Shown piece by piece: positions 18,351-26,350 of a stretch of 64,000 bases of DNA. The notes under the pieces were generated by a model, which was given only the letters and a program-made list of their open reading frames with translations, searched no databases and was not told the origin of the DNA. Source of the stretch: Actinopolyspora saharensis. Lineage in GTDB: Bacteria > Actinomycetota > Actinomycetes > Mycobacteriales > Pseudonocardiaceae. Each line of letters opens with the position of its first letter. Position 1 is the stretch's first letter. Where the stretch lies: the NCBI RefSeq assembly GCF_900100925.1, contig NZ_FNKO01000002.1:1178001-1242000 (forward strand), given 5' to 3'. The translations under genes and the position numbers were made by a program.

Positions 18351-20204
18351 GTGCCCTGGATGTTAGGCCGACGCCACCTGCTGGCAGCGGCGTTCGGAAC
18401 CGTGACACTGGGATCCGTGCGATCGACGAACAGCACCGGGACCTCCCCGCCCCGCGCGGACCGGACCTCCGCCGGGACGGAGTCCGCTCCGGCGGAGCAC
18501 TCCGCGGACGAGTCCACCCCCGACCGGGTGAGCAGCATCGTCGCGGCCATGTCGTTGCGCCAGAAGGTGGGGCAGCTTTTCGTCACCGTCGCCCACGGTG
18601 CCACCGCCGACGCCCCCCATTCGGGCAACCGGGAGGACTACGGAGTCGACACTCCCGCCGAGGTGGTGCGCGAGTTCCAGCTCGGCGGGGTCATCCACTT
18701 CTCCTGGACCGACAGCCTGCGGGAACCGCGGCAGATCGCGGAGCTGTCCAACGACCTCCAACGAACCGCGCTGGACTCGGGCGCGGGGATTCCGCTGACC
18801 ATCGCGACCGACCAGGAGCAGGGAGCGGTCACCCGCATCGGCGAGCCGGCGACCGCGCTGCCGGGCAACATGGCTCTCGGGGCCGCGCGCGACCCGCACC
18901 GGGCCGCGCAGGCCGCGGACGTGACCGGGCGGGAGCTGCGTGCCATGGGCATCACCCAGAACTTCGCCCCCGTCGGCGACGTCAACGTCGACCCGGAGAA
19001 CCCGGTGATCGGGGTGCGCTCGTTCGGCTCCGATCCGGAGCTCGTCGCCGGGTTGACCCGTGCCCAGGTGCGCGGTCACCAGGACTTCGGATCCGCCGCG
19101 AACACCGTCTCCGCGACCGTCAAGCACTTCCCCGGCCACGGGGACACCTCCGTGGACAGCCACACCGCGCTGCCCGTGGTCGACCACACCGCGGAGCAGT
19201 GGAGGCGGCTGGACGCCCCGCCCTTCCGAGCAGCCATCGCGGCGGGAACGGACTCGGTGATGACGGCTCACATCAAGTTCCCCCGGCTCGACGACTCCGG
19301 AGAACCGGCCACCCTCTCCCGCGAGATCCTCACCGGCATGCTCCGCGAGGAGCTCGGCTTCGCGGGGGTGGTGGTCACCGATTCGCTGCGCATGGAAGGG
19401 GTGCTCGAACTGCACCCGAACGAACCGGTGTCGGTGCTGGCGTTCCGCGCCGGGGCGGACCAGCTGCTGATGCCACGCGACCTGGGCTCCGCCATCGAGT
19501 CCGTCGTCGCGGCGGTGCGCTCGGGCGAGCTGTCCGAGCGGGACGTCGATCGCAGCGTGACGCGAATCCTGCGGATGAAGGAGCGGCGCGGTCTGCTCGA
19601 CGACCCGCTGGTGGACCCGAACGCGGTCGGACGCGTGGTCGGCAGCGAGCGGAACGCTCACCGGGCGCGTCGGATCACCGACTCCACCGTCACCGTGCTG
19701 CGCAACGACTCCGGGCTGCTTCCACTGCGCGAACGACCGCGCGACGTGCTGGTCACCGGCTGGGGGACGGACACGGTGGCGGAACTCGCCCGGCTGGTGC
19801 GCAAGCGCGGCCCGCGCGCGGAAGCCCTTCCGACGGGCTCCTCGCCCGACAGCGGGACCGTCGAGCGGGTGACTTCCCTGGCCCAGCAGCACGAAGCGGT
19901 GGTCGTGCTGACCAACGCGGCCTGGAAGGAGTCCAACTCGGCTCAGCGCGACCTGCTGCGTTCGCTGGGCGGGACGCGCACCCCGGTGATCGCCGTGGCC
20001 GTGCGCGATCCCTACGACGCCGCCTACGCCGAGCAGGTGCGCACGTGGTTGGCCACCTACTCGCACCGCACCGTGTCCCTGGAATCGCTGGCACGGGTGC
20101 TGTTCGGCGAGGTCGCGCCCGTGGGCAAACTTCCGGTGCCTGTCCCCGACCCGCTGCGTCCCGGCAAGGATCGTTACCCGTTCGGTCACGGAGTGACCTG
20201 GTGA
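18351..20204 (+). CDS. nagZ: Exported beta-N-acetylglucosaminidase, GH3 (NagZ type)
   Basis: Removes GlcNAc from muropeptides or disaccharide fragments. The 617-residue GH3 protein begins with a Tat-like leader (LGRRHLLAAAFG), so it acts outside the cytoplasm, as Bacillus NagZ does. The NagZ catalytic loop KHFPGHGDTSVDSH is present; its Asp/His pair is the acid-base of this subfamily, and the nucleophile Asp is in VVVTDSLRMEGV. A second C-terminal GH3 domain is present, as in two-domain Gram-positive NagZ. GTG 18351 follows GGGAGG. Codon 5 is TTA, very rare at this GC content and in Streptomyces a bldA-dependent codon. The namZ start follows 13 bases after the stop, so they form an operon. 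Confidence 0.93.
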   Translation: MPWMLGRRHLLAAAFGTVTLGSVRSTNSTGTSPPRADRTSAGTESAPAEHSADESTPDRVSSIVAAMSLRQKVGQLFVTVAHGATADAPHSGNREDYGVDTPAEVVREFQLGGVIHFSWTDSLREPRQIAELSNDLQRTALDSGAGIPLTIATDQEQGAVTRIGEPATALPGNMALGAARDPHRAAQAADVTGRELRAMGITQNFAPVGDVNVDPENPVIGVRSFGSDPELVAGLTRAQVRGHQDFGSAANTVSATVKHFPGHGDTSVDSHTALPVVDHTAEQWRRLDAPPFRAAIAAGTDSVMTAHIKFPRLDDSGEPATLSREILTGMLREELGFAGVVVTDSLRMEGVLELHPNEPVSVLAFRAGADQLLMPRDLGSAIESVVAAVRSGELSERDVDRSVTRILRMKERRGLLDDPLVDPNAVGRVVGSERNAHRARRITDSTVTVLRNDSGLLPLRERPRDVLVTGWGTDTVAELARLVRKRGPRAEALPTGSSPDSGTVERVTSLAQQHEAVVVLTNAAWKESNSAQRDLLRSLGGTRTPVIAVAVRDPYDAAYAEQVRTWLATYSHRTVSLESLARVLFGEVAPVGKLPVPVPDPLRPGKDRYPFGHGVTW

Positions 20205-20217
20205 GGTGTTCAGCGGC

Positions 20218-21504
20218 ATGAGCGAGTTGGACCGCAGGAGGTTTCTGCTCTCCTCGGCGGTCACCGCACCCGTGCTCGGAGTGGGCGGGGCCTCGAGCGC
20301 CGCCGCCGAGCGGAGGCGCGCTCCGGACGGGCGAGTGCGCACCGGCGCCGACGTGCTGGCCGCCGAGGGGTGGCGCAGGCTGCGCGGAACCCCGGTCGGG
20401 GTGATCGCGAATCCCACCTCCGCGCTCTCGGAGCCCCAAGCCGGACTTCCGCACATCGTCGACGACATGCACTCCGCAGCGGGGGTCACCACGGCTGCCG
20501 TGTTCGGCCCCGAGCACGGGTTCAGGGGAACCGCGCAGGCCGGGGGCTCCGAGGGCGACCACACCGACCCGCGCACCGGGATCCCGGTCTACGACACCTA
20601 CGGTGCCGACGTCGGCGTACTGGCCGGAATGCTGCGCGACTCCGGGGTGCGGCACCTGGTCTTCGACATAGCCGACGTGGGAGCGCGGTTCTACACCTAC
20701 ATCTGGACCATGTACACGGCGATGCGGGCCGCCGTGCGCACCGAGGTCCCCTTCACCGTGCTGGACAGGCCGAACCCGCTCGGAGGCTCCGCGTTCGGCC
20801 CGGTGCTGGATCCGGGGTTCGCCTCCGGGGTCGGCGAACTTCCCGTCGCCCAGCAGCACGGCATGACTGTCGGGGAGCTGGCGCGCATGTTCGACGCGGA
20901 GTTCCTGCCGCGGGACGAGAACGCGCGCCTGCCGCGACTGGAGGTGGTCCGGGCACGCGGCTGGTCGCGGGAGCTGGGCTTCGCCGGCACGGGGCTGCCC
21001 TGGATCGCCCCCAGTCCCAACATGCCCACTCCGGACACCGCTGCGGTCTATCCGGGCACGGGGATGTTCGAGGGAACGGTTCTCTCGGAGGGCAGAGGCA
21101 CTACCCGCCCCTTCGAGACGATCGGGGCCCCGGGGATCGACTGGCGGTGGGCCGAGCAGCTCAACTCCGCGGGACTCGCCGGGGTGTTCTTCAACGAGAC
21201 CTACTTCGTGCCGACCTTCTCCAAGCACGAGGGCTCCACGTGCGGTGGGGTGCGACTCCACCGCACCGGCAGCGACGACTTCGACGCGATCCGCACGGCA
21301 GTGGCCATGATCGTGCACGCCAAACGGCTTTACCCGGACGTGTTCGGCTGGCGCGCGGACAACTGGATAGACCGGCTCACCGGCTCGGACCGGCTGCGGA
21401 AGATGGTCGACCGGGGCGCGGACACCGCCGAGGTCGTGGGGGCCTGGCGTGCCGAGCTCGACGAGTTCCGCCGCGCGCGGGAGCCGTACCTGCTGTACCG
21501 CTGA
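20218..21504 (+). CDS. namZ: Exo-beta-N-acetylmuramidase NamZ (DUF1343, GH171)
   Basis: Cleaves terminal MurNAc from peptidoglycan fragments; DUF1343 proteins were shown to be NamZ in Bacillus. The 428-residue protein has a Tat-type leader with twin arginines (ELDRRRFLLSSAVTA) and is expected outside the membrane. Family blocks seen: GVIANPTS, FGPEHGFRG, FDIADVGARFYTYIWTM, DRPNPLGG, PSPNMPTPDTAAVYPGT and TFSKHEGSTCGG. The ATG at 20218 follows NagZ at once; a GTG 12 bases earlier is the alternative. Together with NagZ it would release GlcNAc and MurNAc from glycan strands, giving the substrates for the downstream MurQ pathway after uptake and phosphorylation. Confidence 0.94.
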   Translation: MSELDRRRFLLSSAVTAPVLGVGGASSAAAERRRAPDGRVRTGADVLAAEGWRRLRGTPVGVIANPTSALSEPQAGLPHIVDDMHSAAGVTTAAVFGPEHGFRGTAQAGGSEGDHTDPRTGIPVYDTYGADVGVLAGMLRDSGVRHLVFDIADVGARFYTYIWTMYTAMRAAVRTEVPFTVLDRPNPLGGSAFGPVLDPGFASGVGELPVAQQHGMTVGELARMFDAEFLPRDENARLPRLEVVRARGWSRELGFAGTGLPWIAPSPNMPTPDTAAVYPGTGMFEGTVLSEGRGTTRPFETIGAPGIDWRWAEQLNSAGLAGVFFNETYFVPTFSKHEGSTCGGVRLHRTGSDDFDAIRTAVAMIVHAKRLYPDVFGWRADNWIDRLTGSDRLRKMVDRGADTAEVVGAWRAELDEFRRAREPYLLYR

Positions 21505-21541
21505 AACGGGACGGGCGAAACCGAGATCCGGCGAGGTGGAG

Positions 21542-23290
21542 ATGCGCAAGCCGATGTTGGCGACGGTGCTGGTTTCGATGTTGACCGCGACCACCTGCGC
21601 GGCCTCCTCCACCACCGGCGCGGAAGGAAGGTTCGACCTGCCGAAGGAGGGCTTCGCCCCGGTCGACACCCGGTTGCGCGACTCGTCCCCGCGGGAGGCC
21701 GGGCTGGCCCCGTGGCCGCTCGTCGAGGCCAACCGCAAGATCGCCGACTGGACCGAGGAGGTCCCCGGACGACAGCACCCGATGTACGGCGGGGCCGTGA
21801 GCCTGGTGGCGCACAACGGCCGGGTGGTCAGCCACGAGGCCGCAGGCTACGAGCTGCGCTACTCCGACGCCGCGGGAACCGAACTTCCCCCCGAGGAGCG
21901 CGAGCGGGCCGAGACCTCGACCATCTTCGACATCGCCTCGATGACCAAGCTGTTCACCTCGATCGCCGTTCTCCAGCAGGTCGAGCGGGGACGGGTGGAG
22001 CTGGAGGAGCCCGCGGCGCGGTACCTGCCCGAGTTCGGCAACCACGGCAAGTCCGGGATAACCGTGCGCCAGCTGCTGACCCACACCTCGGGGCTGCAGT
22101 CCGTGGTGCGCCTGTGGGAGCTGCCCGCCGCTGAACGCATCCCCCACGTGATGAACCTGGAGCCGGTGAACGAGCCGGGCAGCAGCTACAACTACTCGGA
22201 CCCGAACATGATCGTGCTCGGTGAGCTGGTCGAGCGGGTGTCCGGCAAGTCGCTGGACCGGGTGGTGCGGGAGCGGATAACGGAGCCGCTGGGCATGCGG
22301 GACACCGGCTACCTCCCCCCGCGATCCGAAGTGGACCGGATCGCGGCCACGGAGTACCAGCGGCAGCCCTCGCGCGGGATGCTGCGCGGCAGGGTGCACG
22401 ACGAGAACGCGTGGTCGCTCGGAGGCGTGGCCGGGCACGCGGGGATCTTCTCCACCGCGCGGGACCTGGCCGTGCTCGGGCAGGCCCTGCTCAACGGGGG
22501 CGGCTACGGCAACGCGCGGATACTGCGGGAGCGCAGCGTCGAGCTGATGCTGACCGACTACAACGGCGAGTTCCCCGAGCACTCCCACGGCCTGGGGTTC
22601 GAGCTGGGACAGCGCTGGTACATGGCCGGGTTGACCGGGCCGCGCACGGCGGGGCACACCGGCTACACGGGGACCTCGATCGTGCTCGACCCGGCCTCGC
22701 GCTCGATGGCCGTGCTGCTCACCAATCGGGTGCACCCCTCGCGGGAGTGGGGATCGAACAATCCGGCCCGCGTCGAGCTGGCCGAGGGACTGGCCCGTTC
22801 GATGTCCGTGGAGCCGCGTCACGGGCCGACCGCCTGGTTCACCGGCGGCGGCAGCACGGAAGACGAGGCCACGCTCACCACCGAGCGGGTGCGGGCCACC
22901 GGGCGAGTGCGGGTGTCCTTCGACGCCTTCGTGGACACCCAGCGCGACACGGACGGGGCCGACCCGCTCCGGCTCGAGTACAGCCGGGACGGCGGGGAGA
23001 GCTGGCAGTCCGTCCCGCTGCACGTGCGCGGCCGCGGTGCCCCGCGCGGCCCGGTCACCGAGCTGGCCGGTTCCGGGCACCGCTCCTGGTGGAGGGTGCG
23101 CGGCACGGTCCCCGGTGGCGAGTCGGACTCGCTGCTGGTGCGCTGGCGCTTCTCCCCGGACGAGCGCTACGTGGGACGGGGCGTGTACCTGGACGGGATC
23201 AAGCTCTCCTCCGGAGGGGAGACGCTGTTCGACGGGGAAGCGGACCCGAGCGGTCTCACCGGTTCGGGTTTCCTGGTCGCCCAGCGCTGA
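21542..23290 (+). CDS. Secreted serine hydrolase of the beta-lactamase (class C/AmiE-like) fold
   Basis: A 582-residue exported protein. After a hydrophobic leader with a weak lipobox-like Cys (LTATTCAAS) comes a serine beta-lactamase/PBP fold: SxxK as SMTK in IFDIASMTKLFTS, Tyr motif YNYSDPN, and GHTG for the third box. The last 150 residues form an extra beta-rich domain. Placed directly after nagZ-namZ it matches the position of Bacillus amiE (YbbE), an N-acetylmuramoyl-L-alanine amidase of this fold, so I infer muropeptide amidase activity; an esterase or DD-peptidase is possible. ATG 21542 is preceded by GAGGTGGAG. Last gene of the nagZ operon, 37 bases after namZ. Confidence 0.85.
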   Translation: MRKPMLATVLVSMLTATTCAASSTTGAEGRFDLPKEGFAPVDTRLRDSSPREAGLAPWPLVEANRKIADWTEEVPGRQHPMYGGAVSLVAHNGRVVSHEAAGYELRYSDAAGTELPPEERERAETSTIFDIASMTKLFTSIAVLQQVERGRVELEEPAARYLPEFGNHGKSGITVRQLLTHTSGLQSVVRLWELPAAERIPHVMNLEPVNEPGSSYNYSDPNMIVLGELVERVSGKSLDRVVRERITEPLGMRDTGYLPPRSEVDRIAATEYQRQPSRGMLRGRVHDENAWSLGGVAGHAGIFSTARDLAVLGQALLNGGGYGNARILRERSVELMLTDYNGEFPEHSHGLGFELGQRWYMAGLTGPRTAGHTGYTGTSIVLDPASRSMAVLLTNRVHPSREWGSNNPARVELAEGLARSMSVEPRHGPTAWFTGGGSTEDEATLTTERVRATGRVRVSFDAFVDTQRDTDGADPLRLEYSRDGGESWQSVPLHVRGRGAPRGPVTELAGSGHRSWWRVRGTVPGGESDSLLVRWRFSPDERYVGRGVYLDGIKLSSGGETLFDGEADPSGLTGSGFLVAQR

Positions 23291-23467
23291 CCGGTGGGCC
23301 CGTCTCGACCGAAGGGAGGCTCACCGGCGCGCCCTCCCGCTGTCCCGCGACCGGGTGTCCCGATGACGAATAGCGACCCACCGGCGATTTCGTTGCGGCT
23401 TCGGTCGACTACCTCGGGTAATCTCGGGGTCGATTCCAGGCGTTGGCACAACGGAAGGGAGAACACC

Positions 23468-23860
23468 GTGTCCGTGGTTCCGCAGGATCTCGAGGACATC
23501 CTGAACAAGCGTTCGTTCGCCCACATCGCCACGACCGGTCCGAAGGGGGAACCGCAGTCGAGCCCGGTGTGGATCGACTGGGACGGCCAGTACGTCAAGT
23601 TCAGCCAGACCACCACCCGCCAGAAGTACCGCAACCTGCAGCGGGAACCGCGGGTGGCTCTTTCCGCGCTGGACCCCGAACAGCCCTACCGCTACATCGA
23701 GATCCGCGGAAAGGTCACCCGGGTGGAGGACGACCCGGACAACACCTTCATCAACAAGCTGGCGAAGAAGTACATGGACGCCGACGAGTACCCGTACCAC
23801 CAGCCGGGCGATCACCGGGTCATCCTCTACATCGAGCCGGAGCACTCCACGCGGATGTGA
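23468..23860 (+). CDS. PPOX-class flavin/F420-dependent oxidoreductase
   Basis: A 130-residue split beta-barrel protein of the pyridoxamine 5'-phosphate oxidase-like class, close in pattern to Rv1155-type F420 or FMN binding proteins. Seen: the N-terminal RSFAHIATTGPKGEPQSSPV strand pair, DGQYVKFSQTTTRQKYRNL with the cofactor-phosphate-binding Thr/Arg-Lys cluster, and RYIEIRGKVTRVEDD. GTG 23468 is preceded by AAGGGAG. The substrate is unknown. It is on the same strand as the salvage genes and its stop overlaps the start of the next gene (GTGA), so those two are coupled. Confidence 0.86.
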   Translation: MSVVPQDLEDILNKRSFAHIATTGPKGEPQSSPVWIDWDGQYVKFSQTTTRQKYRNLQREPRVALSALDPEQPYRYIEIRGKVTRVEDDPDNTFINKLAKKYMDADEYPYHQPGDHRVILYIEPEHSTRM

Positions 23861-24264
23861 GGGCCGTCCCGCACGATCCTCCCGCGCGGAGAACGTCGGG
23901 CGGAGGCGCCGAATACGATCGCCGCACGGACCCGGACCTCGACGCGGTCGTCGCGCACGAGATCGCACTGCTGGATCCGGCCGTGCGCGGCGATCCCGCC
24001 GCAGTGCGGAGATTGCTGCACGAGGACTTCTCCGAGATCGGGGCCTCGGGACGGTGGTGGGCCCCGACCACGGTCACCGAAGCCACCTCGGCCACGGCCG
24101 AGGGGCTCACCGCCGACGACTTCCGACCGGCACGACTGCCCCCGGACGTGGTCCTGCTGACCTGCACCGCTCGCCGGAACGACGAGACCACCCCGCGCAG
24201 CTCGGTGTGGGTACGCACCAGCGCGGGGTGGCGCCTGCGCCACCACCAGGGAACACCCCGCTGA
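23857..24264 (+). CDS. DUF4440/NTF2-like small protein
   Basis: A 135-residue protein with the pattern of DUF4440 in the NTF2-like cone fold: LDAVVAHEIALLDPAVRGDP, RRLLHEDFSEIGASGRWW, a variable middle, and a C-terminal strand pair ending SVWVRTSAGWRLRHHQGTPR. Members act as small enzymes or ligand-binding domains; no function can be read here. The GTG at 23857 lies inside the last codons of the PPOX gene (GTGA overlap), so it is probably translated by coupling. Followed after about 50 bases by the Erm leader region. Confidence 0.76.
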   Translation: MRAVPHDPPARRTSGGGAEYDRRTDPDLDAVVAHEIALLDPAVRGDPAAVRRLLHEDFSEIGASGRWWAPTTVTEATSATAEGLTADDFRPARLPPDVVLLTCTARRNDETTPRSSVWVRTSAGWRLRHHQGTPR

Positions 24265-24311
24265 GCGCGAACCGCCGAAAACCGGTTGGCCGCACTGCTA
24301 CTCTGCACGGT

Positions 24312-24359
24312 GTGTTCGCACATCACCTGAGCTGCTTCTACATCAGGCCCCGCCGCTGA
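24312..24359 (+). CDS. Putative Erm leader peptide (15 residues)
   Basis: GTG-initiated frame encoding MFAHHLSCFYIRPRR, ending in TGA inside the first hairpin of the erm leader. A -10-like TACTCT at 24299-24304 lies seven bases upstream, consistent with leaderless translation; no Shine-Dalgarno or good -35 is seen. A short ORF ending at a terminator-like stem in front of a ribosome-methylation resistance gene is the usual layout of macrolide-inducible attenuators. The peptide itself matches no leader I know. Confidence 0.5.
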   Translation: MFAHHLSCFYIRPRR

Positions 24360-24471
24360 CGGCGGCGGGCTGATCCCTTCTTCTCTCGGCTCCGCCGCCT
24401 TTCGGAGCAATCGCCGGTCCGGCCCTCTCCTCGGCCGACCGGCTCCGAAACGTCTTCAGCGGAGTTTCTCC
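24348..24471 (+). promoter_or_regulatory. Attenuator-like hairpin series in the erm leader
   Basis: A GC stem CCCGCCG/CGGCGGG (24349-24355, 24363-24369) straddles the leader stop codon and is followed by a pyrimidine tract. Downstream, GCTCCG (24389-24394) can pair with CGGAGC (24403-24408); that same CGGAGC can instead pair with a second GCTCCG (24442-24447), which in turn can pair with CGGAG (24460-24464), the Shine-Dalgarno of erm. A further bulged stem, GCCGGTC.../...GACCGGC, lies at 24413-24443. Such alternative pairing fits transcriptional and/or translational attenuation released by ribosome stalling in the leader. Confidence 0.55.
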
Positions 24472-25305
24472 ATGTCCAAGCGACGTTCTCGCTCGTACAC
24501 TGCTGCCGCCGCGCACCAGGGCGGCCCGCACGAACTGGGTCAGAACTTCCTCGTCGACGAGGCGACGATCGACACCATCACGCGGCTGACCGAGTCGGCA
24601 CCGGATCCGATAGTGGAGCTGTGTCCCGGCGGTGGAGCGGTCACCGTTCCGCTCGGCGAGTCGGGAAGGCCGATGACCGCCGTGGAGCTGGATCCACGGC
24701 ACGCGGGCCGACTCGAACAGCGCACACCGGACAACGTGCGCGTCGTTCGGGAGGACGTCCTGCGCTTCCGGTTTCCCCGGCACCCCCACACGCTGGTGGG
24801 AAACCTGCCGTTCCACCTGACCACTCCCATACTGCGGCGGGTCCTCGCCGCGGAGCACTGGCGAACGGCCGTGCTGCTGGTCCAGTGGGAGGTCGCGCGT
24901 CGCCGCGCCGGTGTCGGCGGTGCCAGCATGCTCACCGCCAGCTGGTGGCCGTGGTACGAGTTCGAGCTACACTCCCGCGTCCCCGCGCGGTCCTTCCGCC
25001 CGGTCCCCTCCGTGGACGCCGGTCTGATCACGGTGCACCGCCGCCCGCGTGCGCTGGTGACCGAGCGGGAGGCGTACCAGCGCTTCGTCAAGCGGGTGTT
25101 CACCGGCCCCGGGCGCGGGCTGCTGCGGATTCTGGTGCGCACCGGTCTGCTGAACGGAGCCGGTGCCGCGCATCGGCTGCGTGACCTGGGGATACCGCCC
25201 GACGCGCTGCCGAAGGACCTGACGGCCGAGCAGTGGGCGCAGTTGTGGCGGCTGTGCTCGGGGCCCGCGCGGAAAAGCCGCGGGCCCCGCGACCGAACCC
25301 CCTGA
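24472..25305 (+). CDS. erm: 23S rRNA adenine-N6 methyltransferase, Erm family
   Basis: SAM-dependent methylation of A2058 in 23S rRNA, giving macrolide-lincosamide-streptogramin B resistance. The 277-residue protein has the Erm/KsgA order: HELGQNFLVD at residues 21-30, SAM motif I altered to VELCPGGGAVTVPL, acidic motif II (TAVELDPRHAG), and motif IV NLPFHLTTPIL near residue 111, then RPVPSVDAGLI. KsgA is excluded by the NLPF form and the short C-terminus. ATG 24472 has GCGGAG seven to eight bases upstream, inside the attenuator pairing. It sits between the nagZ-namZ and murR-murQ halves of the salvage cluster. Producer self-protection or intrinsic resistance are both possible. Confidence 0.92.
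   Translation: MSKRRSRSYTAAAAHQGGPHELGQNFLVDEATIDTITRLTESAPDPIVELCPGGGAVTVPLGESGRPMTAVELDPRHAGRLEQRTPDNVRVVREDVLRFRFPRHPHTLVGNLPFHLTTPILRRVLAAEHWRTAVLLVQWEVARRRAGVGGASMLTASWWPWYEFELHSRVPARSFRPVPSVDAGLITVHRRPRALVTEREAYQRFVKRVFTGPGRGLLRILVRTGLLNGAGAAHRLRDLGIPPDALPKDLTAEQWAQLWRLCSGPARKSRGPRDRTP
25259..25289 (+). terminator. 11-bp perfect stem at the 3' end of erm
   Basis: CGGGGCCCGCG (25259-25269) and CGCGGGCCCCG (25279-25289) with a 9-nt loop, inside the last codons of erm; a second stem follows at 25323-25350. Confidence 0.5.
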
Positions 25306-25322
25306 TCGGGGCGAACGTGGCT

Positions 25323-25350
25323 CGCCGGGGTGGGCGTTCCCGCCCCGGCG
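25323..25350 (+). terminator. Stem-loop between erm and murR
   Basis: CGCCGGGG (25323-25330) pairs with CCCCGGCG (25343-25350); likely end of the erm transcript. No U-run. Confidence 0.5.
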
Positions 25351-25384
25351 ACGCCGCCGGCGCTCCGGAGGGGCGGAGCGGCGT

Positions 25385-25420
25385 TTGACCGCCCAACAGT
25401 GATGTTAGTAACTTTCCCAC
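25385..25420 (+). promoter_or_regulatory. murR promoter with overlapping palindromic operator, leaderless start
   Basis: TTGACC (25385-25390), 18 nt, TAACTT (25409-25414), then six bases to the ATG, so transcription would start at or next to the start codon. No Shine-Dalgarno is present. The palindrome GTTA-G-TAAC (25404-25412) covers the -10 and is a good candidate for autoregulation by the RpiR-type product. Confidence 0.65.
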
Positions 25421-26350
25421 ATGGGCACACTCGACGAAGCGGGTTCCGAGTCCGGCGAGCACAGCCCACTCGTGCGGATCCGCTCCCTGCTGCCCGGGCT
25501 GGCACGCGCCGAGCAACGTGTGGCGCGGATCGTACTCGCCGACCCGTCCTCGATCGCCCACCGCAGCATCACCGAGGTGGCCGAAGCGGCCGAGACCAGC
25601 GAGACCACGGTCACCCGATTCTGCAAGGCCGTCGGGGTGACCGGATATCCCGAGCTGCGGATAGCGCTCGCTGCGGACACGGCGCGCACCACCAGCCGGG
25701 ACCGGGACCTGGGCAGCGACATCTCCGAGGAGGACGACCTCACCCAGATCGTCGACAAGATCGGCTACGCGGACGCGCGAGCGGTCGAGGAGACCACGGG
25801 ACAGCTCGACACGAACGCCCTGGCCCCGCTGATCGACGCCGTGTCCGGAGCCGGGCGCATCGACGTCTACGGCGTCGGCGCCAGCGGATTCGTCGCCCTC
25901 GACCTGCAGCAGAAGCTGCACCGCATAGGCCTGACGTGTTTCGCGTGGCCCGACACGCACAACGCGCTCACCTCGGCCGCGCTGCTGCGCGAGGGGGACG
26001 TGGCCATCGGGGTCTCGCACACGGGAGCCACCACGGAAACGGTCGAGATCCTGCGGGAGGCCCGCACCCGCGGGGCGACCACGGCCGCCATCACCAACTT
26101 CGAGCGCTCCCCCGTCACCGAGACGGCCGACCTGGTGCTCACGACGGCGGCCAGGGAGACCACCTACCGGTCGGGGGCGATGGCCAGCAGGATCGCCCAG
26201 CTCACCGTGATCGACTGCCTGTTCGTCGGGGTGGCCCAGCGTCACCTGGAGGACGCCAGGCAAGCACTGCAGGCCACTTCCAGAGCGGTCGGCGGGCACC
26301 GCCTGCAGGTGCGTCCCGACAGGCGCAGACAACGGGAGGAACACCGGTGA
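25421..26350 (+). CDS. murR: MurR/RpiR family transcriptional regulator
   Basis: A 309-residue sugar-phosphate-responsive regulator. The N-terminal RpiR helix-turn-helix is LARAEQRVARIVLADPSS then ITEVAEAAETSETTVTRFCK; the C-terminal SIS domain (RIDVYGVGASGFVALDLQQK, IGVSHTGATTETVEILREA) binds phosphosugars, in the murQ context most likely MurNAc-6-phosphate. The ATG is leaderless (see promoter). Its stop overlaps the murQ start (GTGA), so the two are co-expressed. In Bacillus and E. coli MurR represses the MurNAc salvage genes; the palindrome at the promoter suggests autoregulation here. Confidence 0.92.
   Translation: MGTLDEAGSESGEHSPLVRIRSLLPGLARAEQRVARIVLADPSSIAHRSITEVAEAAETSETTVTRFCKAVGVTGYPELRIALAADTARTTSRDRDLGSDISEEDDLTQIVDKIGYADARAVEETTGQLDTNALAPLIDAVSGAGRIDVYGVGASGFVALDLQQKLHRIGLTCFAWPDTHNALTSAALLREGDVAIGVSHTGATTETVEILREARTRGATTAAITNFERSPVTETADLVLTTAARETTYRSGAMASRIAQLTVIDCLFVGVAQRHLEDARQALQATSRAVGGHRLQVRPDRRRQREEHR

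Noticed and set aside
18363..20576. 737-codon minus-strand ORF over nagZ
   Set aside because: Antisense shadow of a clear GH3 gene.
19753..21816. 687-codon minus-strand ORF over nagZ/namZ
   Set aside because: Antisense shadow; no ribosome binding site, His/Gly/Arg-rich.
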